Below, one piece after another: positions 1 through 6,034 of a DNA stretch of 13,006 nt (within the stretch, counting starts at the first letter, position 1; every line of letters begins with the position of its first letter). The notes below the pieces were generated by a model that was given only the letters and a program-made list of their open reading frames with translations, was not told where the DNA came from and searched no databases. This DNA is from Ignavibacteria bacterium (GTDB taxonomy: Bacteria > Bacteroidota > Ignavibacteria > Ignavibacteriales > Melioribacteraceae). The stretch lies in assembly GCA_027347545.1 (NCBI GenBank), contig DAIEQT010000244.1, forward strand, positions 1-13,006, in the 5' to 3' direction. The translations under genes and the position numbers were made by a program.

Positions 1-67
1 ATATGGAGCTTTTTAGAAAGTGATTTTTTTTTCGCTTTTTTCTGCCTAATCTAAGTTCTATTTCTTT

Positions 68-472
68 TTAAGCATTCCTTGGTTTTAATTGACACATACA
101 TGAACCGGAGAGTTTTTCTTTGTTATCGTACACCAGCGGCATTCCATCTTGTTCCCATTCAACTATTCCCGCGGCAAGATTCTCAACTCTCTCAAATCCA
201 TTTTTAATTAGAAGTAAACAAACTTCTTTGCTGAAGATGCCGGAAGCATCTGCAACAATAATAGTTTTATTCTTCGGAAGTTTTGATAGCTCTTGTTCGA
301 GATGACTTTTAGGAATTTGTATTTCGTTCTTTACACCGAAGCGTTTGTAAAGATTCATATACTCTTCGCGAATGTCGAGAAGTAAAGCGCCTTCTTCGCA
401 GAGTGCAAATGCTTCTTTAGAAGTTAGATTATGAATCCCTTGAGTAGAATAGAAACCAACTTTCGTTTCCAT
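68..472 (-). CDS. Rhodanese-like domain protein without the catalytic cysteine
   Basis: A 134-residue single rhodanese fold. Visible family features are the LLDIREEY strand (about residues 30-38), the active-site loop region (75-81) and the closing G-x-x-x-W-x-x-x-G-M-P motif (102-112). Active rhodaneses carry C-x-x-G-x-R-S in the loop. Here it reads D-A-S-G-I-F-S, so the sulfur-accepting Cys is Asp75 and the Arg is Phe80. Classic thiosulfate sulfurtransferase activity is therefore unlikely at this site. The C-terminal tail instead holds Cys125-Met-Cys127 followed by QLKPR, which could be a substitute thiol or metal site (inference). The start at 472 has a GGAGAG ribosome site (480-485) 7 bases upstream. 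It follows thiS- and thiF-like genes on the same strand, which suggests a role in sulfur transfer or in binding a sulfur-loaded partner. It is the last gene of the cluster inside the window. The fold is confident; the function is not. Confidence 0.8.
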   Translation of the reverse strand: METKVGFYSTQGIHNLTSKEAFALCEEGALLLDIREEYMNLYKRFGVKNEIQIPKSHLEQELSKLPKNKTIIVADASGIFSKEVCLLLIKNGFERVENLAAGIVEWEQDGMPLVYDNKEKLSGSCMCQLKPRNA

Positions 473-489
473 TTAAAAGCTCTCCAAAA

Positions 490-522
490 AGCCCTTCCCT
501 TTGGGAAGGGTTGGGTTGGGCT
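490..522. repeat. REP-like intergenic hairpin
   Basis: A perfect 8-bp inverted repeat, CCCTTCCC (492-499) and GGGAAGGG (503-510), with a 3-base loop. It is followed by TTGGGTTGGGCT, whose end can pair loosely with AGCCC at 490-494. It fills the 51-bp gap between the thiS-like and rhodanese-like genes. The form resembles the dispersed CCCTTCCC...GGGAAGGG elements common between Bacteroidota genes. It has no T-run that would make it a clear terminator, but it could attenuate or stabilise the polycistronic mRNA. Confidence 0.6.
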
Positions 523-523
523 G

Positions 524-733
524 TTATCCGCCGCTAATCATGTGAATAATATCAACTTTATCGCCATCCTTAAATCTTGCTTGTTCGTAGCTATCGCGCT
601 TAACTAACTCATCATTAATCTTCACTACCAAATTTTTAAATGAGTACTTTTTTATTTGCAACAACTGATTGATTGAAAGACTAGACTCCGTTGTTTCAAT
701 TATTTCTATGTTGTTATTCAGAGTGATTTTCAT
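524..733 (-). CDS. thiS: ThiS-like sulfur carrier protein
   Basis: A 69-residue beta-grasp (ubiquitin-like) protein ending in Met-Ile-Ser-Gly-Gly. The C-terminal Gly-Gly is the residue pair that a ThiF/MoeB-type enzyme adenylates and that is then converted to a thiocarboxylate. Length, the FKDGDKVDII stretch before the tail (about 54-63) and the terminal GG all fit ThiS, which supplies sulfur for the thiazole ring of thiamine. MoaD is usually longer. The start codon at 733 overlaps the stop of the upstream ThiF-like gene (ATGA), so the two are translationally coupled, with an AAGGA site just upstream. No thiG or thiH is visible here, so whether the sulfur goes to thiamine or elsewhere (a MoaD- or CysO-like role) cannot be settled from this window. 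Confidence 0.85.
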   Translation of the reverse strand: MKITLNNNIEIIETTESSLSINQLLQIKKYSFKNLVVKINDELVKRDSYEQARFKDGDKVDIIHMISGG

Positions 734-1317
734 TTGTCCTTACCGAGTAATATTTCTAAAACTACATTTGCCATCATATTTGATACTATCCCTACGCGTG
801 GTGCGAGTGGCGGATCGTTTTCACTTGTTTCGCTTGCTCTATCGCCAACAATGTAAAGTTTACGGTACTGTTCGGTTTTAATCAAGTTGTTGCCGCCCCA
901 GCCAGCAAGTCCAACTCCACACACAATTTGTTTCTGGGGAAATTCTGAGAGAACAGTTTCTACAATCATTTCCTTCATTTCAGCTTTATCGAATGCTTCT
1001 ACTATTACATCGCAGTCTTTGTACAGCGCAACTATTTCTTTCGGAGAAAGTTTAATAACATGATCATCAACTAAAACATTAGGATTGATTCGAATAAGAT
1101 TTTCTTTGAGTGTTGGCGCCTTGTATTTTCCAATCTGATCAAAGAAAAAATATTGGCGGTTAAGATTATTTTCTTCAATTACATCAAAGTCTGCAATTAC
1201 AACTTTTCCAATACCAACTCGCGCCAAAGCAACAGCACAATTAGAACCAAGTCCGCCGCAGCCGGCTATTCCAACTGTTTTGTTTTTAAGTGCTGATTTT
1301 ACTTCAGAAAACTTCAT
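730..1317 (-). CDS. thiF: ThiF-family adenylyltransferase (short form)
   Basis: A 195-residue E1-like enzyme. The Rossmann nucleotide loop G-C-G-G-L-G-S is at residues 19-25. The strand ADFDVIEENNLNRQ is at 42-55, with the Asp, Asn and Arg used for ATP, followed by Lys66. Asp110 in EAFDKAE matches the Mg-ATP Asp of the family. It is expected to adenylate the C-terminal Gly of the ThiS-like protein encoded by the next, overlapping gene. It is shorter than E. coli ThiF/MoeB (about 250 residues). Its only cysteines are at 20, 27, 102 and 133, so it lacks the tetracysteine zinc site. This matches the short 'ThiF family 2' enzymes found next to thiS in anaerobes. A GAGG ribosome site lies about 9 bases before the start. 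It is the first gene of the cluster and is divergent from the peptidase at 1409. Confidence 0.88.
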   Translation of the reverse strand: MKFSEVKSALKNKTVGIAGCGGLGSNCAVALARVGIGKVVIADFDVIEENNLNRQYFFFDQIGKYKAPTLKENLIRINPNVLVDDHVIKLSPKEIVALYKDCDVIVEAFDKAEMKEMIVETVLSEFPQKQIVCGVGLAGWGGNNLIKTEQYRKLYIVGDRASETSENDPPLAPRVGIVSNMMANVVLEILLGKDK

Positions 1318-1408
1318 AATGAATTCCTCACTTTAAAATAGCCAAATTTCTTTAATGATTTCAGACTTCATCTTTATAAATTTGGGCAAGCAAAAACTTG
1401 GATTGGCA

Positions 1409-2704
1409 ATGAAACTACAAAAGTACTTTCTACTGCTCGTTGCATTCTTATTTATTACGACATCAGTTTTACCTCAACAAGAAACCGAACTTTACAAAAA
1501 GCTAAATTCGTTTAAGGAAGTTGTAAGTGTAACACCAATTAAAACGGATACGACCTTCACCGAAGGTTATGCGATAATGATTTCTCAGCCAATTGATCAC
1601 AATAATCCGAAGAGTGAAACTTTCAAACAAAAAGTTTACTTGCTTCACAGAAATGAAAACCTTCCCACTGTTCTTGCTCTAGAAGGATATTCGGCAGATT
1701 TCAACAGGCCTTACGAATTAACCAGAATACTGCAAGGGAACCAAGTGCTGGTCGAACACCGATACTTTGGTGCTTCAGTCCCGGAAAAAATTGATTGGAA
1801 ATATTTAACAGTAAAGCAATCAGCCGACGACCATCATGCAATTGTCCAGCTATTCAAAAAAATATATAACGGTAAATGGGTTAGCACTGGGATAAGCAAA
1901 GGTGGACAGACAACTGTTTTCTTCAAGCGCTTTTATCCAAACGATGTTGACGTTGCAGTTCCTTACGTAGCACCTGTTAACTATTCTGTGGAAGACCCAC
2001 GTATTACTCAATTTCTTAGAACTGTTGGAAGCGATGATTGCCGGAAAAAGATTTTGAATTATCAACGCGCATTTCTGCAAAGACGGGAAGAAATTATGCC
2101 ATTGCTCATGCAAGATGTTGAGAAGCAAAATATCAGATTAGCTTTCGATTGGGATTTCCTATACGAGATTTGGGTTCTCGAGTATTCATTTACTTTTTGG
2201 CAATATGGCGCCGCAAAGTGTGAAGATGTTCCTCTTCCAAACGCTGATGCAAAAGTCATGTTCGAACACATGAAGAAAGTAAACGGTTACAGCTGGTACA
2301 CAGAGCAAGGCATTCAACAGTTTTTACCATCGTATATTCAGTTCTATAAAGAAATCGGCTATTACGATTACGATTTAGAGCCGTTTAAAGATTTACTGAT
2401 CGAAGTTACAGACGGCTCAAGCATCTTTTGGATTCCAAAAGAGCTTAGACCAAAATTTGACGGAAGTTTGTTGAAAGATGTTAGCGAATGGCTTAAAAAT
2501 AATAGTAACAACATGATTTTCATTTACGGCGAACTAGATACTTGGTCGGCAACCTCTGTGGTTCTTAGCGGGAAGACAAATGCTCTCAAAATGGTCAGAA
2601 AGGATGGTCATCATGGGACAAGTATTAGAAGTTTTGATCCAGAGAGCAAAGAATTAATTTATTCAACTTTAGAAAAGTGGCTTGATCTAAAAATTAAAAG
2701 ATAA
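1409..2704 (+). CDS. Secreted serine peptidase, S37 (PS-10, tripeptidyl aminopeptidase-like) family
   Basis: An alpha/beta-hydrolase peptidase of 431 residues from the chosen start. An in-frame ATG at 1355 exists, but the Met at 1409 begins a proper signal peptide (Met-Lys-Leu-Gln-Lys, then a hydrophobic core ending near VLPQQ), so this start is preferred. Family marks are SQPIDHNNP near the N-terminus, the HRYFGAS strand, the nucleophile elbow G-I-S-K-G-G with Ser163, and PYVAPVNY after it. The likely remaining triad residues are Asp377 in GELDTWS and a His of the DGHHG motif (401/402). S37 enzymes remove short peptides from protein N-termini. This one probably acts in the periplasm or outside the cell on imported or external peptides. 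It stands alone, divergent from thiF, and ends 14 bases before the next gene. The family call is strong; exact specificity is not known. Confidence 0.85.
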   Translation: MKLQKYFLLLVAFLFITTSVLPQQETELYKKLNSFKEVVSVTPIKTDTTFTEGYAIMISQPIDHNNPKSETFKQKVYLLHRNENLPTVLALEGYSADFNRPYELTRILQGNQVLVEHRYFGASVPEKIDWKYLTVKQSADDHHAIVQLFKKIYNGKWVSTGISKGGQTTVFFKRFYPNDVDVAVPYVAPVNYSVEDPRITQFLRTVGSDDCRKKILNYQRAFLQRREEIMPLLMQDVEKQNIRLAFDWDFLYEIWVLEYSFTFWQYGAAKCEDVPLPNADAKVMFEHMKKVNGYSWYTEQGIQQFLPSYIQFYKEIGYYDYDLEPFKDLLIEVTDGSSIFWIPKELRPKFDGSLLKDVSEWLKNNSNNMIFIYGELDTWSATSVVLSGKTNALKMVRKDGHHGTSIRSFDPESKELIYSTLEKWLDLKIKR

Positions 2705-2718
2705 CACGGGAGAAAAGG

Positions 2719-3210
2719 ATGGACTTATTTGGAAATATGACACTTAATGCCGTGCAGATCATTCAGTTAATGCTTGCACCTGCGGTAATGATAAACGCTT
2801 GCGGCTTGCTACTACTTGGTATTAACAACAAATATTCTTTGGTCGTAAATAGAATAAGGCTGCTAAACGAAGAGAAACGCCGCTTGATGCTTAAGATTGG
2901 AGAAAAGGCGCCAACAACAGACGATAATGTGCGGCTCGAAAGTATCGCTCATCAAATTAAAGCACTTACTTACCGCGCAAGGCTTGTTCGAAATACAGTG
3001 CTTTGTTACACAACTTCGGTCGCATTGTTTGTAACAACTTCGCTTATACTTGGTGTTTCTTCTGTACTATCACTCGGCAAATTAAACTTTTTGATAATCA
3101 CCACTTTCCTTCTCGGAATGACTTTTGTTTTTATCGGAATTGTATTTGCCGGACTTGAAACAAAAAAAGGTTACGATATTATTTCTTACGAAGTAAAGGC
3201 GCATGAATAG
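2719..3210 (+). CDS. DUF2721 family membrane protein
   Basis: A 163-residue integral membrane protein. Three hydrophobic segments are visible: about residues 12-35 (LMLAPAVMINACGLLLLGINN), 93-118 and 122-146. A charged, helical cytoplasmic stretch with 'NRIRLLNEEKRR' (44-55) lies between the first and second. The order AP-A-x-x-I-N-A-x-G-L-L-L-L-G-x-N-N-(K/R)-Y followed by NRIRxLNEE is the hallmark of the DUF2721 family, whose function is unknown. GGGAG at 2708-2712 gives a ribosome site 6 bases from the start. Its last 8 bases overlap the start of aat, so the two genes are almost certainly co-translated. Nothing in the sequence links this membrane protein mechanistically to Aat. Confidence 0.85.
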   Translation: MDLFGNMTLNAVQIIQLMLAPAVMINACGLLLLGINNKYSLVVNRIRLLNEEKRRLMLKIGEKAPTTDDNVRLESIAHQIKALTYRARLVRNTVLCYTTSVALFVTTSLILGVSSVLSLGKLNFLIITTFLLGMTFVFIGIVFAGLETKKGYDIISYEVKAHE

Positions 3211-3802
3211 CAATCGGCAACCAACGGAAGATGATTTACTAAAGCCGGAGTATATGATTTTAATGTATGCTCACGGCGCTTTTCCGATGGCTGACGAAGG
3301 CAAAAAAATAAATTGGTATCTGCCGGAAATACGCACTGTAATTCCTCTTGATCATTTTAACTTTCCACGCTCGCTTAAAAATTTTTACTACGATTCCGGC
3401 TTCACTTACAAAATTGATTTTGCTACAATCGAAGTCATCCGTAATTGCGCTAATAGAGAAACAACGTGGATTTCCGAGGAATTGATAGAAGCCTATAAAG
3501 GCTTGCAAAATCTGGGACATCTTCACTCTGTAGAAGTTTATGAGAGAGAAAAGCTAGTCGGCGGATTGTATGGCGTTTCTTATAAGGGAGCGTTCTTCGG
3601 CGAGTCAATGTTTTCTAAAGTCTCACAAGCTTCCAAATGCGCATTGATAAAACTGATCGAGCACTTGCGCTCACAAAATTTTGTTCTGCTCGACGTTCAG
3701 TACCAGACTGATCATTTAAAAATGTTTGGCGCAATTGAAATTGATTTTGATGACTTCGAAAATAGACTATTGCAATCCAATTCTGTGGACACTACTTTCT
3801 GA
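3203..3802 (+). CDS. aat: Leucyl/phenylalanyl-tRNA-protein transferase
   Basis: Aat moves Leu or Phe from aminoacyl-tRNA onto proteins with N-terminal Arg or Lys, tagging them for ClpS/ClpAP degradation (the bacterial N-end rule) in the cytoplasm. Family motifs visible are AHGAFPM (23-29), the NWYLPEIRTVIPL strand (37-49), RETTWI around 85-90, G-E-S-M-F-S at 133-138, and the final LLDVQYQTDHLKMFGA block. The E. coli enzyme is about 234 residues. This 199-residue form has a short N-terminus and 'WYLPEIR' in place of WWSPDPR, as in Bacteroidota versions. Met3203 has an AAAGG site 4 bases upstream and lies inside the end of the DUF2721 gene. The protein ends with a short polar tail. Confident identification. 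Confidence 0.93.
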   Translation: MNSNRQPTEDDLLKPEYMILMYAHGAFPMADEGKKINWYLPEIRTVIPLDHFNFPRSLKNFYYDSGFTYKIDFATIEVIRNCANRETTWISEELIEAYKGLQNLGHLHSVEVYEREKLVGGLYGVSYKGAFFGESMFSKVSQASKCALIKLIEHLRSQNFVLLDVQYQTDHLKMFGAIEIDFDDFENRLLQSNSVDTTF

Positions 3803-3889
3803 AAGCTGTAATTTAAGTTGTAAATAATATCTATTTAGTGGTACAGATATTGAATTAACACGCGCAAACAATCATTAATGGAGTACAAA

Positions 3890-4576
3890 ATGAAAAAACA
3901 GCTACTATTTATTTTCTTAATTGCCATGGCAACTGTTAACTATGCGCAAACTTTTGGCGGCAGTTTTATGCTTGGCTATCCGCAAGGGGAATTTAGATCA
4001 AACGTTAACCAAATGGGTTACGGCGTAAGTTTGGAGGGAACTCTTTGGGCACCTTCTAAAGAGAGACCATTCACAATTGGACTTCATGCAGGATATTTAG
4101 TTTACGGAGAAGTAAGCGAGCGTAGAGCCTGGTCAGATTTCCCGGGCATTTATCTTAATCTAAACAGAACGAACAGCATGGCCAATTTACATTTACTGCT
4201 GAAGGTTAGTCCTTTCTTCGGAACAGTTCGTCCTTACGCGGAAGGATTGTTTGGCGGGAATTATATTTTCACAACTTCCACTGTGCGCAACGAAAATGGA
4301 AATCAAGAAGTTGCCTCATCAACTAATTTTGATGATTTCACCTGGAGCTACGGTGGATCGGCCGGAATACTTTTCAAAATTGCCGATAACTTAGAAAATG
4401 TTAGCGCTCTCTATCTTGATGTTAAAGGACAATATTTATTTGGTACGGAAGCTGAATATCTAACTGAAGAAAGTGTTTTTGTAAATTCTCTCGGCAAGAC
4501 AATTTTTCAGCCTAGAAAGTCAAAAACCGATTTCTTTACATTTCAAATAGGTATAATAGCTTATTTCAACCTTTAA
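3890..4576 (+). CDS. Secreted outer-membrane beta-barrel-like protein
   Basis: A 228-residue protein from the Met at 3890. An earlier in-frame ATG at 3878 would put four extra residues (MEYK) before the signal peptide, but the GGAG at 3880-3883 is the better ribosome site for 3890. The signal peptide is MKKQLLFIFLIAMATVNYAQ, with probable cleavage after Ala-Gln. The mature part is rich in alternating polar/aromatic strands with glycines (GGSFMLGYPQG, GYGVSLEGTLW, IGLHAGYLVYG, YAEGLFGGNYIF, WSYGGSAGILFKI, ALYLDVKGQYLFG). It ends FQIGIIAYFNL, a terminal aromatic strand typical of small OmpA/porin-type barrels. I do not recognise a specific family or substrate. It is flanked by 87-bp and 73-bp gaps and is likely its own transcription unit. 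Outer-membrane location is inferred from the strand pattern. Confidence 0.75.
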   Translation: MKKQLLFIFLIAMATVNYAQTFGGSFMLGYPQGEFRSNVNQMGYGVSLEGTLWAPSKERPFTIGLHAGYLVYGEVSERRAWSDFPGIYLNLNRTNSMANLHLLLKVSPFFGTVRPYAEGLFGGNYIFTTSTVRNENGNQEVASSTNFDDFTWSYGGSAGILFKIADNLENVSALYLDVKGQYLFGTEAEYLTEESVFVNSLGKTIFQPRKSKTDFFTFQIGIIAYFNL

Positions 4577-4649
4577 CTGTGCGGTCTTTCATAGGATAAG
4601 ATAATTTTTTATACTTCCGGCGATAATTATGAGTTTTTTTAATTAACAA

Positions 4650-5654
4650 ATGGCGAGAGATATGATTACTTACAAGGAATTAGGATTAGTTAATTCTAAA
4701 GACCTTTTTGCAAAGGCTGTAAAAGGCGGATATGCAATTCCGGCTTTCAATTTTAACAATCTTGAACAATTACAAGCAATTATCGGTGCATGTGTTGAAA
4801 CAAAATCCCCGGTTATTCTTCAGGTTTCCAGCGGTGCCCGTAAATACGCAAACCAAACTTTGCTGAAACATTTAGCTAAAGGTGCTGTTGATTACGCTCA
4901 CGAGTTGGGATTTGATGTTCCTACCGTACTTCACTTAGATCATGGTGATACATTCGAACTCTGCAAATCTTGTATTGAATCGGGCTTTTCATCAGTAATG
5001 ATTGATGGTTCACATCATCCTTACGAAAAGAACGTAGAACTAACAGCTCAAGTTGTAGAATACGCTCATAAATATGATGTTAGTGTTGAAGGTGAACTTG
5101 GCGTTCTTGCCGGTATTGAAGATGAAGTTAGCAGTGAAGTTACTCACTACACAAAACCGGAAGAAGTAGAAGATTTCGTTAAGAAAACCGGTGTTGATTC
5201 ATTAGCAATTTCTATCGGTACTTCGCACGGCGCAAATAAATTTACTCCGGAACAATGCACACGCAACGCAGACGGTATTCTTGTACCGCCGCCGCTCCGC
5301 TTCGATATTCTTGAAGAATGCGAAAAGAGAATTCCGGGTTTTCCAATTGTTTTACATGGCGCTTCTTCTGTTCCAGCTGAATTAGTTAAAATAATTAACA
5401 GCAATGGCGGCAAGCTTAAAGACGCTGTTGGAATTCCGGAAGAACAATTACGCCGCGCTGCTGCTTCCGCAGTTTGCAAAGTTAACATTGATTCCGATGG
5501 CCGTTTAGCAATGACGGCAGCTATAAGAAAAGTATTTACTGATAGTCCGGCAGAATTTGATCCGCGTAAATATTTAGGACCAGCCCGCGATTCATTAAAA
5601 GAACTTTACAAACACAAAATTGTAAACGTTCTTGGAAGCGCTGGTAAAGCGTAA
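4650..5654 (+). CDS. fba: Class II fructose-bisphosphate aldolase
   Basis: A zinc-dependent aldolase that splits fructose 1,6-bisphosphate into DHAP and glyceraldehyde 3-phosphate in glycolysis, or the reverse in gluconeogenesis. At 334 residues it is full length. Visible catalytic elements are LHLDHGD with Asp97 (proton donor) and zinc-ligand His98, YEKN at 125-128, VEGELG with Glu149, the IGTSHGANKF block with His193, and VLHGASSVP with His236. CKVNIDSDGR, the phosphate-binding stretch, follows. Class II enzymes use two of these His residues with the first as zinc ligands. The start is uncertain: Met4650 has no clear Shine-Dalgarno site, while Met4662 (MITYKELGL) has GGCGAGAG close upstream. 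The alternative start would shorten the N-terminus by four residues. Followed by a repeat-rich intergenic region with a terminator 220 bases on. Confidence 0.95.
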   Translation: MARDMITYKELGLVNSKDLFAKAVKGGYAIPAFNFNNLEQLQAIIGACVETKSPVILQVSSGARKYANQTLLKHLAKGAVDYAHELGFDVPTVLHLDHGDTFELCKSCIESGFSSVMIDGSHHPYEKNVELTAQVVEYAHKYDVSVEGELGVLAGIEDEVSSEVTHYTKPEEVEDFVKKTGVDSLAISIGTSHGANKFTPEQCTRNADGILVPPPLRFDILEECEKRIPGFPIVLHGASSVPAELVKIINSNGGKLKDAVGIPEEQLRRAAASAVCKVNIDSDGRLAMTAAIRKVFTDSPAEFDPRKYLGPARDSLKELYKHKIVNVLGSAGKA

Positions 5655-5659
5655 AAAGC

Positions 5660-5680
5660 AGTAAAGAGTAATTAGTAAAT
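5660..5680 (+). repeat. AT-rich heptad repeat after fba (3 units)
   Basis: Three 7-bp units, AGTAAAG, AGTAATT and AGTAAAT, starting 5 bases after the fba stop codon and on the coding strand. Together they belong to the AGTNNTT-like heptad family seen again at 5822-5870, 7914-7927 and 8083-8110. Confidence 0.6.
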
Positions 5681-5716
5681 TACCTTACGTAAAAAAATAT
5701 GAACGATCTTGATCTT

Positions 5717-5791
5717 GTTCTTAATCCTAATCTTAATCTGTCTTTAACCCTCAAAAAGGTCAAGATTAAGAGTATGATTAAGATTAAGAAC
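5717..5791. repeat. Hexamer-based imperfect inverted repeat
   Basis: The left arm (5717-5738) starts GTTCTTAATC and continues with CTAATC and TTAATC. The right arm (5764-5791) contains GATTAAG, GATTAAG and ends ATTAAGAAC. The outer 16 bases of the arms pair with one mismatch; the right arm then carries about 6 extra bases. The 25-base centre is unpaired. The arms are made of a near 6-bp CTTAAT motif, so this may be either a hairpin or two oppositely oriented micro-repeat arrays. Confidence 0.65.
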
Positions 5792-5821
5792 GTTTGTATA
5801 AACAAAGACTGCGTAACGTGA

Positions 5822-5870
5822 GTTAGTAATTAGTAATTAGTAGTTAGTAGTTAGTAGTTAGTCGATAGAC
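5822..5870 (+). repeat. AT-rich heptad tandem array (6 units plus one degenerate)
   Basis: A clean 7-bp tandem repeat read as GTTAGTA, ATTAGTA, ATTAGTA, GTTAGTA, GTTAGTA, GTTAGTC, then a degenerate GATAGAC. In the AGT phase the units are AGTAATT or AGTAGTT. It ends 7 bases before the stem of the terminator at 5878, whose loop is itself TTAGTAG. Because 7 is not a multiple of 3, TAG/TAA falls in all three frames of the plus strand within 21 bases. Confidence 0.9.
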
Positions 5871-5877
5871 TAAAAAG

Positions 5878-5905
5878 AAGAGCGGTTAGTAGCCGCTCTT
5901 TTCGT
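5878..5905 (+). terminator. Intrinsic terminator
   Basis: Stem AAGAGCGG (5878-5885) and CCGCTCTT (5893-5900), perfect over 8 bp, with loop TTAGTAG, followed by TTTTCGTTT. Correctly oriented to end transcription from fba before the CHRD gene. The A-rich side upstream (TAAAAAG) could allow weaker use on the other strand. Confidence 0.8.
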
Positions 5906-5982
5906 TTCAAAATTCCATCCTTTTACAAATCTTTAATATCAATCAACAAAAAAACGAATTAAAGGAACTCAGCGTTATTCAA

Positions 5983-6015
5983 ATTTGTTTTTACTATATC
6001 ATACCAAAAACAAAT
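5983..6015. promoter_or_regulatory. Perfect 10-bp inverted repeat upstream of the CHRD gene
   Basis: ATTTGTTTTT (5983-5992) and AAAAACAAAT (6006-6015), separated by 13 bases (ACTATATCATACC). It ends 6 bases before the AAAGGGG ribosome site of the gene at 6035. It could be an operator for a dimeric regulator or an AU-only mRNA hairpin; the A/U stem is weak as RNA, which favours a DNA site. Function inferred from position only. Confidence 0.45.
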
Positions 6016-6034
6016 ATCTCGAAAGGGGATTTTT

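Larger units (their letters stand above)
5655..6034. other. Repeat-rich intergenic region between fba and the CHRD gene
   Basis: A 380-bp stretch without a supported gene. In order it holds three AGTNNNN heptads just after the fba stop (5660-5680), a hexamer-based inverted repeat (5717-5791), a second, clean heptad array (5822-5870), an intrinsic terminator (5878-5905), an AT-rich stretch, a perfect 10-bp inverted repeat (5983-6015) and the AAAGGGG ribosome site (6022-6028) of the next gene. The promoter of the CHRD gene must lie in 5905-6020, but I cannot place it with confidence. Confidence 0.8.

Noticed and set aside
1..67. T-rich stretch at the left edge as a terminator
   Set aside because: The only stem (CTTT/AAAG) is too weak and the T-run is on the plus strand, wrong for the minus-strand cluster.
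120..305. A 61-codon open frame on the plus strand
   Set aside because: It lies wholly antisense to the rhodanese-like gene, has no ribosome site and no recognisable composition.
669..881. A 70-codon plus-strand frame across the thiS-thiF junction
   Set aside because: It is antisense to two confident genes; the hydrophobic look is a mirror of the coding strand.
1355..1408. An 18-residue N-terminal extension of the S37 peptidase
   Set aside because: It would put a second, unconvincing stretch before a good signal peptide; the Met at 1409 fits better.
5147..5488. A 113-codon minus-strand frame inside fba
   Set aside because: Antisense to a highly conserved enzyme; no ribosome site and no family resemblance.
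5660..5870. A CRISPR array, suggested by repeated short units
   Set aside because: Units are 7 bp in direct tandem with no spacers and no cas genes nearby.
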